Shown here: positions 18,208 through 27,055 of the stretch, piece by piece
How the letters are laid out: each line of letters starts with the position of its first letter
How positions within the stretch are numbered: the stretch's first letter is position 1
Source: Flavobacterium wongokense
Lineage (GTDB): Bacteria > Bacteroidota > Bacteroidia > Flavobacteriales > Flavobacteriaceae
DNA length: 64,000 bases
Direction: 5' to 3'
Assembly: GCF_021608265.1 (NCBI RefSeq)
Contig: NZ_JAKIHP010000001.1
Coordinates: 496,001-560,000 of the forward strand
Program-made: the position numbers and the translations under genes
Notes under the pieces: generated by a model
Seen by the model: only the letters and a program-made list of their open reading frames with translations
Told to the model about the DNA's origin: nothing
Databases searched by the model: none

Positions 18208-18227
18208 GATTTAGATTTTAGTAAAAA

Positions 18228-18809
18228 ATGATCGCACACATTCAAGGAAAATTAGTCGAAAAGTCGCCTACCGAAGTTGTTATAGACTGCAATGGCGTGG
18301 GTTACCACATTAATATTTCCCTGCATACCTTTTCATTACTCCCAAATACCGATTTTATAAAACTATTTACACACCTTCAAATCAAGGAAGATGCGCATTC
18401 ATTATTTGGTTTTGTAGAAAAATCAGAAAGAGAACTGTTTAAATTATTACTTTCTGTTTCCGGCATTGGTGCAAGCATTGCAAGAACCATGTTGTCATCA
18501 TTGGACCCAAAACAAATAATCCATTCCATCGCTAACGGAGATGTTGGAACGATTCAGTCCTTAAAGGGAATTGGTCCAAAAACTGCCCAACGCGTAATAT
18601 TGGATTTGAGGGATAAAGTGTTAAAAATCTATGATTTGAGCGAAATTTCAATGCCACAACACAATATTTCGCGGGAAGAAGCGTTATCTGCTTTGGAGGT
18701 ATTGGGTTATGTGAGGAAAAATGCAGAAAAAGTGGTGGATAAAATCATCAAGGAAAATCCAGAAGCCGGAGTTGAAACAATAATCAAACAAGCATTAAAA
18801 AATTTATAA
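18228..18809 (+). CDS. ruvA: Holliday junction branch migration protein RuvA
   Basis: This 193-residue protein binds four-way DNA junctions as a tetramer and recruits the RuvB motor. Domain I is the OB-fold (MIAHIQGKLVEKSPTEVVIDCNG). Domain II contains two helix-hairpin-helix motifs (LLSVSGIGASIA and LKGIGPKTAQRVILDL). Domain III is the C-terminal RuvB-binding three-helix bundle (EEALSALEVLGYVRKNAEKVVDKI). The length is normal. sprA begins 3 bases after the stop codon, so the two are co-transcribed. ruvA next to sprA is an arrangement conserved in flavobacteria, although the two functions are unrelated. Confidence 0.97.
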   Translation: MIAHIQGKLVEKSPTEVVIDCNGVGYHINISLHTFSLLPNTDFIKLFTHLQIKEDAHSLFGFVEKSERELFKLLLSVSGIGASIARTMLSSLDPKQIIHSIANGDVGTIQSLKGIGPKTAQRVILDLRDKVLKIYDLSEISMPQHNISREEALSALEVLGYVRKNAEKVVDKIIKENPEAGVETIIKQALKNL

Positions 18810-18812
18810 TTC

Positions 18813-21800
18813 TTGGAAACAATATACTATACCAAACCATATTCAAACCTTAAAAAACTGCTCTTAGTATTTATTTTACTACTAAGCGCTTCCGTTTTTT
18901 CCCAAGTAAATCCGGCTGTTGTCGACAGTACAGGTTATTCTACAGGAAGGATAGAAATACAAAATCCAAACAGCATCGTCAATGCCTATACTTATGACGC
19001 TGCCACTAATAGATACATTTACACCAACACGGTTGACGGTTTCAACATCAATTATCCTATTATCTTAACGCCTGAACAGTATGAAGAATTGGTACTTCGT
19101 GAGTCGATGCGTGAATATTACAAGAAAAAATCCAGCGCAGTGGATCATGGTACCGAACAGGACAAAAAGGATTTATTGCCCCGGTATTATGTCAATTCCA
19201 GTTTCTTCGAAACCATTTTTGGTTCCAATACGATAGATGTAAAACCCACAGGATCCGTCGAGATGGATTTAGGTGTCCGATACACCAAGCAAGACAATCC
19301 TTCATTTTCACCAAGAAACCGGTCACAGACTTCTTTTGATTTTGACCAAAGGATCAGCATGAGTTTGAACGGAAAAGTGGGAACCCGATTGAGTGTAAAC
19401 GCAAATTACGATACCGAGTCAACCTTTGCCTTTCAAAATCTTATCAAACTCGAATACGCTCCGACAGAAGACGACATCATCCAAAAAATTGAGGTCGGAA
19501 ACGTGAGCATGCCGCTGTCCAATTCGCTTATCCGTGGTGCGCAGAGTTTGTTTGGGGTCAAGGCCCAATTGCAATTTGGTAAAACTACCATAACCGGAGT
19601 ATTCTCAGAGCAAAAATCACAGACGAAATCGGTTACGGCACAAGGTGGCGGAACCATTCAGGATTTCGAATTGTTTGGTTTGGATTACGACAATGACCGA
19701 CACTTTTTCCTATCACAATACTTCAGGAACAAGTACGACCAGGCATTGCAGAATTATCCTTTCATCAACAGCCGTGTACAAATCACAAGGATTGAAGTTT
19801 GGGTAACCAATAAACAAAACCGTGTAAGCACCACCAATAACAACTTAAGGAACATCATCGCGCTTCAGGATTTGGGAGAATCTGAACTTACTGGTCTAAC
19901 ACGTCAGCAGGTAGTAGCTGTAGATGATGATCAGTATACTGGTGCAAATACCTTTTTTGTGGCACCAATAGATACTCCAACAGATAACGGAAACAACCGT
20001 TATGATCCCGAATTAATTACAGCCGGTGGCGGTTTATTAAATCAAAACATCAGGGACATTGTAACTGCGAGTGCTGGTTTTAATAACGTTGTAGCCGTTG
20101 ACGAAGGAACCGATTATTCGAAATTGGAAAACGCGAGAAAGTTGGCTTCCAATGAATATACATTCCATCCGCAATTAGGATACATCTCTCTGCAACAGCG
20201 TTTGTCGAATGACGAGGTTTTGGCTGTTGCATACCAATATACAATTGGTGACCAGGTTTACCAGGTTGGGGAATTTGGTACCGATGGTGTTGATTCTACT
20301 GTAATTACCAATCCAGGAGCTACAGACCAAACCATATCAACACAGAGTTTGGTTGTGAAAATGCTGAAAAGCAGTTTAACAAACGTTCAAAAACCAATTT
20401 GGAATCTGATGATGAAAAACATTTATCAGATTCAGGGTGGCTATCAGTTACAACAGGAAGATTTCAGATTTAACATCTTATACACTGACCCTTCACCGTT
20501 AAATTACATAACGCCCGCAAACGGAGCACTTCCCCCTCCATTGCCTGCAGGTGTTGCAGAAACACCATTGTTAAAGGTATTTGATGTTGATAAACTGAAT
20601 TACAATAATGACCCTCAGGCTGGTGGAGATGGTTTCTTCGATTTCATTCCGGGATTGACAGTTGATCAACAAAATGGGCGTATCATTTTTACATCTGTTG
20701 AGCCTTTTGGTAAACTCCTATTCGAAAAACTACGTTCAAGCCCTTCTGAAAATTATTATGGAAATCCAACTACCGTTGACTATAATGATAATCAGAAAAA
20801 GTACGTTTTCAGGAATATGTATACCGGAACCCAGGCTTCGGCTTTACAGGATGCTGAAAAAAATAAGTTCCAGTTAAAGGGGCGTTACAAATCTTCTGGT
20901 GGAGACGGAATTCCGATTGGTGCATATAACGTTCCAAGAGGTTCAGTCGTAGTTACCGCTGGCGGAAGGGTACTTCAGGAAGGAATTGATTATAGCGTAA
21001 ACTATCAGGCTGGAAGAGTTCAGATTTTGGACCCATCATTACAGGCCTCAAATACGCCTATTCAGGTTTCTGTTGAGAACAACTCTACTTTTGGTCAGCA
21101 AACCAGAAGGTTTATGGGATTCAATATAGAGCACAAATTCTCGGATAAATTATTGCTTGGTGCTACTTTCATCAAAATGACTGAAAGACCGCTTACCAGC
21201 AAATCAAATTACGGGCAGGAATCGGTGAACAATACCATTTTTGGCTTCAATGCCAATTATTCGACAGAAGTCCCATTCCTTACGCGAATGGTGAATAAGC
21301 TGCCAAATATGGATACTGATGTTCCATCGAACTTCTCATTGCGCGGTGAAATAGCATTCTTAAAACCTGATGCTTCCAAAACGGATCAGTTTGAAGGGGA
21401 AGCAACAGTATATGTAGATGATTTTGAAGGTTCGCAAACTACCATTGACATGCGTTCTCCGCTTTCGTGGAGTTTGTCCTCGACACCTAAAAAACCTTTG
21501 GTATCGGATTATCCAGACTTTGGATCAGCTGCTACCACTTTAGATTATGGTTATAAAAGAGCTAAATTAAACTGGTACAGCATCGACCCTACAATTTACA
21601 CTTCTACGCCTGGAGGCATTGGCCAGGATGGGGTTTCTATTAACAGCACCCGAAAAATCTTCAGCCGCGAGCTATTCCCAAACACACAAATACAGGTTGG
21701 GCAGTCTCAGATAATCAATACTTTTGACTTAACATACTATCCTCAGGAAAGAGGACCTTACAACTATAATCCTGCAGCCCTTCCAAGTGGATTTTCTGCT

Positions 21801-24800
21801 ACGGATGCTCCGAATAACTTTGGTGGAATCATGCGTGCCATCAACTCTACCAACTTTGAGCAAAGTAATGTGGAGTACATTCAGTTTTGGGTGATGGATC
21901 CTTATTATGATGATGGAAATCAACCTGCTGAAGCAGATCATAACAATGACGGAAGCGTTTATTTCAACCTTGGTGAAATATCCGAAGACGTACTGAAGGA
22001 TTCGCGAAAACAATACGAAAATGGTCTGCCTGCTAATCCGGCTACATCAAACACAACCAATCCAACGATTTGGGGACGTGTACCTTCTTCGCAATCACTT
22101 ATCTATGCCTTTGACGTAGATGGTGCTAACAGAGCTGCGCAGGACGTTGGTTTTGATGGATTTAGTAGTGCCAGTGAAAAAACACTTGCCAATATCGGTG
22201 CGGGGTATCAGGCCTTGGATGATCCTGCGGGCGATGATTATCAGTATTTTTTAAATGCTGCCGGTTCTGCCTCTACGGTTTTTGACCTTTATAAAAATTA
22301 CAACGGTACAGAAGGAAACTCACCTGTGAGTATTAATGATGCCAACAGAGGTTCTACGACCATTCCGGATGTTGAGGATATCAACAGGGATAATACGATG
22401 AATGAAGCAAATGCCTATTACGAATATAAAATTGTAATGGCACACCATTCTGACCCAAGAATGCAGGTGGGGCAAAACTTCATTACCGATATGGTTGAAA
22501 CAGACATTCAGCCATCAGAAGTTCCAAACCAGCATGCAACAAAAGCAAGATGGTACCAGTTCAAAATTCCTGTAGCACAACCTACAAATGTAGTTGGTTC
22601 CATTTCAGATTTCCGTTCCATCCGTTTTATGAGAATGTTCATGACCGGATTCGACAAACCGATTACGCTTCGTTTTGGTACGCTTGATTTGGTTCGTGGA
22701 GAATGGAGACGTTATGAAAATTCATTCCAGCAGGGCGATTCCGATCCAACAGACGACAACACTAATTTTGATGTATTGGCTGTTAACATTGAGGAAAATG
22801 CACAACGTGAACCTATTCATTATGTATCACCTCCGGGAGTAATTCGTGAAGAAACAGCAGTAAACACAGGACAGGTTATAGCTCAAAATGAGCAATCACT
22901 TTCGTTAAGGGCTTCAGGACAAGGATTGGAAATAGGAGATTCAAGAGCCGTATTCAAAAATGTGGATGTTGATATGCGTCAGTATGGTAAATTAAAAATG
23001 TTTTTACATGCGGAGTCATTAACTGATGGGGCTCCATTACAAAACGACCAAATGAGTGCATTCATCCGTTTCGGGAATGACTTTACCAATAATTTCTATC
23101 AAATTGAGAAAAAGCTGAAAGTAACCGCACCTGGTGAAACTACAGCAGTAGCTATTTGGCCCGAAGAAAATGAAATCAATGTGGCAATGTCAAACCTGAC
23201 TGCGATGAAGGTTAGAGCATTGAATATTGACGCAGCATTGCTGGATATTGACGGTGTTTACTATCCTGATGATGATCCTGCCCTTGCTCCTGATGGTGAC
23301 GGTGAACCTACCCTTCGTTTGGGAATTAAAGGAACGCCAAACTTTGGATTGGTTAGGACGTTGATGGTGGGTATTAAGAATAGTACTGTTGCTCCGAATG
23401 CTGAACGCGTTCGTGGAGAAGTTTGGTTCAATGAATTGCGTCTTGCCGATATGGATAATAAAGGTGGTATGGCCGCTGTATTGAACATGGACACCAATCT
23501 TGCGGATTTTGCCACAATTTCGGCAACCGGAAGAATGAGCACAATTGGTTTCGGAGCTTTGGAACAAGGACCTCAGGAAAGAAGCCGTGAGGATGTAAAA
23601 CAATATAACATTGTAACGAATCTAAGTTTAGGCAAATTATTGCCAAAAAAATGGGGAATCAATTTACCTTTCAATTATGCCGTTGGTGAAGAAATCATCA
23701 CGCCGGAATACGACCCTTTCAACCAGGATATCAAATTGGAAGAAATGTTGGCCAATACAACTGACCCATTAGAAAGGTCCAATATTGAAAACCGTGCACT
23801 TGATTTCACCAAGAGAAAAAGCATCAACTTTATCGGAGTTAAAAAGGAAAGGTCTCAGGAACAAAAACCGCATGTTTACGATCCTGAAAATTTAACGCTT
23901 TCCTATTCGTACAACCAGGTTGAAAAGCACAATTACGAAATTGAAAATTATATGGACAAGCAGGTAAACGCTACTGTAGATTATACCTTTGCTTTCCAGA
24001 ACAAACCAGTTGAGCCGTTTAAGAAAACCAAATTCCTAAAGAAAAGTTCTTATTGGAAACTACTAAGCGACTTTAACTTTAATTACCTGCCGGCGAGCAT
24101 TTCGTTCAGCAGTAATATTATCAGGCAATACAACAAACAACAGTTCCGACAGGTTGATGTTGTTGGAATCGATTTGGATCCGTTGTACAGAAGAAATTAT
24201 TTGTTCAACTATCAATACGGATTTAATTACAACCTGACAAAATCATTAAAAATCAACTTTACTGCTGCTTCACACAATATCGTCCGTAATTATATGGATG
24301 CCGAAAACAGGCCGGATAACAGCAATACCATTTGGACCGATTTCTGGAACATTGGTACGCCAGATCAGCATAATCAACAGATTGTCATAAATTATGAGCT
24401 GCCGATTAACAAGCTTCCATTCCTGGCATTTGTAAAATCGACCTATTCGTATACCGGAGATTACAATTGGCAAAAAGCACCATTAGGCTTTTCGCGTATT
24501 CCATCATCGGCAGACCCAACGGTTTTTTATGATTTAGGAAACACCATTCAGAATGCGGCTTCACATCGTTTGAATACGGTATTGACGATGGAGACTTTCT
24601 ATAAATACATTGGATTGGGTAAAAAACCTGCAACTGCTGCGGCACCAAAACCTGCTGCTCCAAAACCAGGTGATAAAGTAACTCCTGTAAAAGCGCAGCC
24701 AGCCAAAACCACCAATGTATTCCTTGATGGTTTAAAAGGTGTTCTGACCAGTGTGAAAAACATCCAGATTAATTATACCCGCAACGAAGGAACGATGCTT

Positions 24801-26165
24801 CCGGGATATTTGCCAAGCTTAGGATTCTTTGGTACTGCTAAACCAACTTTGGGCTTTGTCTTTGGTTCGCAGGATGATGTACGTTATGAGGCTGCGAAAA
24901 ATGGCTGGTTGACCACATCGCCTGATTTTAATCAAAACTATACGCATGTAATTACCAAAACATTGGATGTTACGGCCAACATGGATTTATTCCCTGATTT
25001 CAAAATTGATTTGAATGCCAACAGGACTTATGCCGACAACTTCTCGGAGCAATTTACAACAACCGAAACTCCCGATGCAAATGGGGATTACTACCATTCA
25101 GAATCACCGTATAATTTTGGGAACTTCTCGATTTCTACCATTATGCTGAAAACATCGTTTAAGGCAAGTGACGAAAATGGTTCCTCTGCTTTCAACGATT
25201 TTAGGGAAAACAGGATTATCATTGCCAACAGGCTTGCCGAACAATATTACGGAACAACAACTTTCCCAAGATATGGTATCGAAGTACCGCTTCCGGCTCC
25301 GGGCAGCCCTGACTATAATTTCATAGCAGCCAACCAAGGATACCCTGTAGGATTTGGTAAAAACAACCAGGCCGTATTGATTCCTTCTTTCCTGGCAGCT
25401 TACACCGGATTGTATACAACAGGCTATGGAGATGCCGCCAAAGGAATATCTTTTGACGCATTCCGAAATATCCCTATTCCAAACTGGACAATCAAGTACA
25501 ACGGATTGATGCGCTACGGTTTCTTTAAGGAACGTTTCAAACGTTTCTCTATCCAGCATTCCTATAGAGCGTCGTATACAATTAACTCGTTCCGTTCGAA
25601 TCTTGATTACAATCCAAATTCTGCAACGCAGGATAATGGAGGAATTGGTAACTTCTATAACAAAACCATCATTGGAAACATCAACTTAGTAGAGCAATTC
25701 AACCCGCTGATCCGTGTTGACTTTGAGATGAAAAATGCATTCAAGATCTTAGCCGAAATCAAAAAAGACCGAAGCTTATCGATGAGTTTTGACAACAACT
25801 TATTGACCGAAGTGCAAGGAAAGGAATTCATCGTAGGTCTGGGTTACCGTTTCAAAGATGTAATTTTCTCATCGCAATTGGCGGACAATCCAACGGGGAT
25901 TATCAAGAGTGATATCAATTTGAAAATTGACTTCTCCTACAGGAACAACAAAACCATTGTGCGTTATTTAGATTACGATAACAACCAATTGGGTGGTGGG
26001 CAGAATATCTGGTCGGCAAAATTAACAGCAGATTATTCATTCAGTAAAAACCTGACTGCGATTTTCTTCTATGACCATTCATTCTCAAAACCAGTTATTT
26101 CCACTTCGTTCCCGTTAACGAATATCAGGGCCGGATTTACGATGCGATATAATTTTGGAAACTAA
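18813..26165 (+). CDS. sprA: SprA, outer-membrane translocon of the type IX secretion system / gliding protein
   Basis: This 2450-residue protein is the giant outer-membrane beta-barrel through which T9SS cargo crosses to the cell surface. In Flavobacterium it is also required for gliding. The start is TTG at 18813: it is the only start that keeps the signal peptide (LKKLLLVFILLLSASVFSQ), and an in-frame stop, that of ruvA, lies 6 bases upstream. The N-terminal region has PIILTPEQYEELVLRESMREYY and VDLGVRYT-like barrel strands; repeated SprA segments and a C-terminal strand ending in RAGFTMRYNFGN follow. An Ala/Pro/Lys-rich low-complexity insert lies around residues 1937-1970. T9SS cargo genes occur later in this window (34.5, 58.0 and 61.2 kb). 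Confidence 0.95.
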   Translation: METIYYTKPYSNLKKLLLVFILLLSASVFSQVNPAVVDSTGYSTGRIEIQNPNSIVNAYTYDAATNRYIYTNTVDGFNINYPIILTPEQYEELVLRESMREYYKKKSSAVDHGTEQDKKDLLPRYYVNSSFFETIFGSNTIDVKPTGSVEMDLGVRYTKQDNPSFSPRNRSQTSFDFDQRISMSLNGKVGTRLSVNANYDTESTFAFQNLIKLEYAPTEDDIIQKIEVGNVSMPLSNSLIRGAQSLFGVKAQLQFGKTTITGVFSEQKSQTKSVTAQGGGTIQDFELFGLDYDNDRHFFLSQYFRNKYDQALQNYPFINSRVQITRIEVWVTNKQNRVSTTNNNLRNIIALQDLGESELTGLTRQQVVAVDDDQYTGANTFFVAPIDTPTDNGNNRYDPELITAGGGLLNQNIRDIVTASAGFNNVVAVDEGTDYSKLENARKLASNEYTFHPQLGYISLQQRLSNDEVLAVAYQYTIGDQVYQVGEFGTDGVDSTVITNPGATDQTISTQSLVVKMLKSSLTNVQKPIWNLMMKNIYQIQGGYQLQQEDFRFNILYTDPSPLNYITPANGALPPPLPAGVAETPLLKVFDVDKLNYNNDPQAGGDGFFDFIPGLTVDQQNGRIIFTSVEPFGKLLFEKLRSSPSENYYGNPTTVDYNDNQKKYVFRNMYTGTQASALQDAEKNKFQLKGRYKSSGGDGIPIGAYNVPRGSVVVTAGGRVLQEGIDYSVNYQAGRVQILDPSLQASNTPIQVSVENNSTFGQQTRRFMGFNIEHKFSDKLLLGATFIKMTERPLTSKSNYGQESVNNTIFGFNANYSTEVPFLTRMVNKLPNMDTDVPSNFSLRGEIAFLKPDASKTDQFEGEATVYVDDFEGSQTTIDMRSPLSWSLSSTPKKPLVSDYPDFGSAATTLDYGYKRAKLNWYSIDPTIYTSTPGGIGQDGVSINSTRKIFSRELFPNTQIQVGQSQIINTFDLTYYPQERGPYNYNPAALPSGFSATDAPNNFGGIMRAINSTNFEQSNVEYIQFWVMDPYYDDGNQPAEADHNNDGSVYFNLGEISEDVLKDSRKQYENGLPANPATSNTTNPTIWGRVPSSQSLIYAFDVDGANRAAQDVGFDGFSSASEKTLANIGAGYQALDDPAGDDYQYFLNAAGSASTVFDLYKNYNGTEGNSPVSINDANRGSTTIPDVEDINRDNTMNEANAYYEYKIVMAHHSDPRMQVGQNFITDMVETDIQPSEVPNQHATKARWYQFKIPVAQPTNVVGSISDFRSIRFMRMFMTGFDKPITLRFGTLDLVRGEWRRYENSFQQGDSDPTDDNTNFDVLAVNIEENAQREPIHYVSPPGVIREETAVNTGQVIAQNEQSLSLRASGQGLEIGDSRAVFKNVDVDMRQYGKLKMFLHAESLTDGAPLQNDQMSAFIRFGNDFTNNFYQIEKKLKVTAPGETTAVAIWPEENEINVAMSNLTAMKVRALNIDAALLDIDGVYYPDDDPALAPDGDGEPTLRLGIKGTPNFGLVRTLMVGIKNSTVAPNAERVRGEVWFNELRLADMDNKGGMAAVLNMDTNLADFATISATGRMSTIGFGALEQGPQERSREDVKQYNIVTNLSLGKLLPKKWGINLPFNYAVGEEIITPEYDPFNQDIKLEEMLANTTDPLERSNIENRALDFTKRKSINFIGVKKERSQEQKPHVYDPENLTLSYSYNQVEKHNYEIENYMDKQVNATVDYTFAFQNKPVEPFKKTKFLKKSSYWKLLSDFNFNYLPASISFSSNIIRQYNKQQFRQVDVVGIDLDPLYRRNYLFNYQYGFNYNLTKSLKINFTAASHNIVRNYMDAENRPDNSNTIWTDFWNIGTPDQHNQQIVINYELPINKLPFLAFVKSTYSYTGDYNWQKAPLGFSRIPSSADPTVFYDLGNTIQNAASHRLNTVLTMETFYKYIGLGKKPATAAAPKPAAPKPGDKVTPVKAQPAKTTNVFLDGLKGVLTSVKNIQINYTRNEGTMLPGYLPSLGFFGTAKPTLGFVFGSQDDVRYEAAKNGWLTTSPDFNQNYTHVITKTLDVTANMDLFPDFKIDLNANRTYADNFSEQFTTTETPDANGDYYHSESPYNFGNFSISTIMLKTSFKASDENGSSAFNDFRENRIIIANRLAEQYYGTTTFPRYGIEVPLPAPGSPDYNFIAANQGYPVGFGKNNQAVLIPSFLAAYTGLYTTGYGDAAKGISFDAFRNIPIPNWTIKYNGLMRYGFFKERFKRFSIQHSYRASYTINSFRSNLDYNPNSATQDNGGIGNFYNKTIIGNINLVEQFNPLIRVDFEMKNAFKILAEIKKDRSLSMSFDNNLLTEVQGKEFIVGLGYRFKDVIFSSQLADNPTGIIKSDINLKIDFSYRNNKTIVRYLDYDNNQLGGGQNIWSAKLTADYSFSKNLTAIFFYDHSFSKPVISTSFPLTNIRAGFTMRYNFGN

Positions 26166-26200
26166 GCCAAATTTTCAATAAAAATTTACATATCAAATCT

Positions 26201-26208
26201 TATCTTTA
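26201..26208 (+). promoter_or_regulatory. Possible -7 element of gcvH
   Basis: TATCTTTA differs from TAnnTTTG only in the last base and lies 21 bases before the gcvH ATG. gcvH may therefore be transcribed apart from sprA. Confidence 0.4.
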
Positions 26209-26229
26209 CAGTCTAAAAATAAATACCAA

Positions 26230-26610
26230 ATGAATATACCTAGCAATTTAAAGTATACTAAAGACCACGAATGGGTTTTGATTGATGGCGATGTTGCCAC
26301 TGTTGGCATCACCGATTTTGCACAAAAGGAATTGGGCGATATCGTGTATGTTGAAGTAGAAACTTTAGACCAGACTCTTGACAAGGATGAAGTTTTCGGA
26401 ACTGTGGAAGCAGTAAAAACCGTATCTGATTTGTTCCTGCCTTTGAGCGGTGAAATCATCGAATTCAATGATTCGTTGGAAGTGAGCCCGGAAGCTGTGA
26501 ATTCAGATCCTTATGGAAAAGGGTGGATGATTAAGCTAAAATTCTCAGATGCTTCTGAAGTAGACGACTTACTTTCAGCTGATGCCTACAAACAACTTAT
26601 TGGTGCTTAA
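26230..26610 (+). CDS. gcvH: Glycine cleavage system H protein
   Basis: This 126-residue lipoyl carrier protein shuttles the aminomethyl intermediate between the P, T and L proteins of glycine cleavage in the cytoplasm. It begins [24 protein letters not shown], and the lipoylated Lys is in the segment [14 protein letters not shown] at about residue 63. The end ([14 protein letters not shown]) is typical. The length is normal. The genes for P, T and L are not nearby. Its last 29 bases overlap the start of the vanZ-like gene in another frame, suggesting coupled translation. Confidence 0.96.
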   Translation: MNIPSNLKYTKDHEWVLIDGDVATVGITDFAQKELGDIVYVEVETLDQTLDKDEVFGTVEAVKTVSDLFLPLSGEIIEFNDSLEVSPEAVNSDPYGKGWMIKLKFSDASEVDDLLSADAYKQLIGA

Positions 26611-26989
26611 AAAAGGATTGTTCAGCCTGGCTGTTGGCTGGACTGTAGTAATCGCTTTTTTATGCCTGGTAAAATTTAACGATTTACCGTCATTAGGCTT
26701 CACGGTTTCAAGCTTAGACAAATACGTCCACATCACTTTGCATTTTGTGTTTACGATGCTTTGGGGATTTTACTCGCGCCAGAAATGGAATCAGATTGAG
26801 CTCAAAAGAATCTTCATCGTTGTTTTATTCTCGATTGGATATGGCATACTGATTGAAATTCTGCAGGAACTCGTCACCACTACAAGGCATGCCGACATTT
26901 TGGATGTTTTGGCAAACTTTACCGGAGCAATGATAGCGTTCCTCACATTTGTGCTGATTAAAAAGCTAAAAAAAGCAAACCATTCATAA
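26582..26989 (+). CDS. VanZ family membrane protein
   Basis: This 135-residue protein has about four membrane segments: [55 protein letters not shown] and [18 protein letters not shown]. The VanZ-like hallmarks are the [10 protein letters not shown] segment and [11 protein letters not shown]...[15 protein letters not shown], with conserved acidic and His residues inside or near the membrane. The VanZ family includes a teicoplanin-resistance protein, but most members, including this conserved flavobacterial neighbour of sprA and gcvH, have no established function. It starts inside the 3' end of gcvH. A terminator follows. Confidence 0.88.
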   Translation: MPTNNLLVLKKGLFSLAVGWTVVIAFLCLVKFNDLPSLGFTVSSLDKYVHITLHFVFTMLWGFYSRQKWNQIELKRIFIVVLFSIGYGILIEILQELVTTTRHADILDVLANFTGAMIAFLTFVLIKKLKKANHS

Positions 26990-26991
26990 TA

Positions 26992-27018
26992 AAGTCCCGA
27001 TTAGTCGGGATTTTTTTT
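26992..27018 (+). terminator. Intrinsic terminator after vanZ
   Basis: TCCCGA and TCGGGA pair around the 4-base loop TTAG, followed by eight T. It ends the ruvA-sprA-gcvH-vanZ cluster. Confidence 0.85.
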
Positions 27019-27055
27019 ATTTTTATCCCACAATATCACGAATTGCCATATTTTA

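Noticed and set aside
23190-25559. Several 70-150 residue minus-strand frames inside sprA
   Set aside because: All lie within the continuous 2450-residue SprA frame and encode no recognisable protein.
26582-26989. Glycopeptide resistance gene (vanZ)
   Set aside because: Only family-level similarity; no other van genes are nearby and the setting is the sprA locus, so resistance is not supported.
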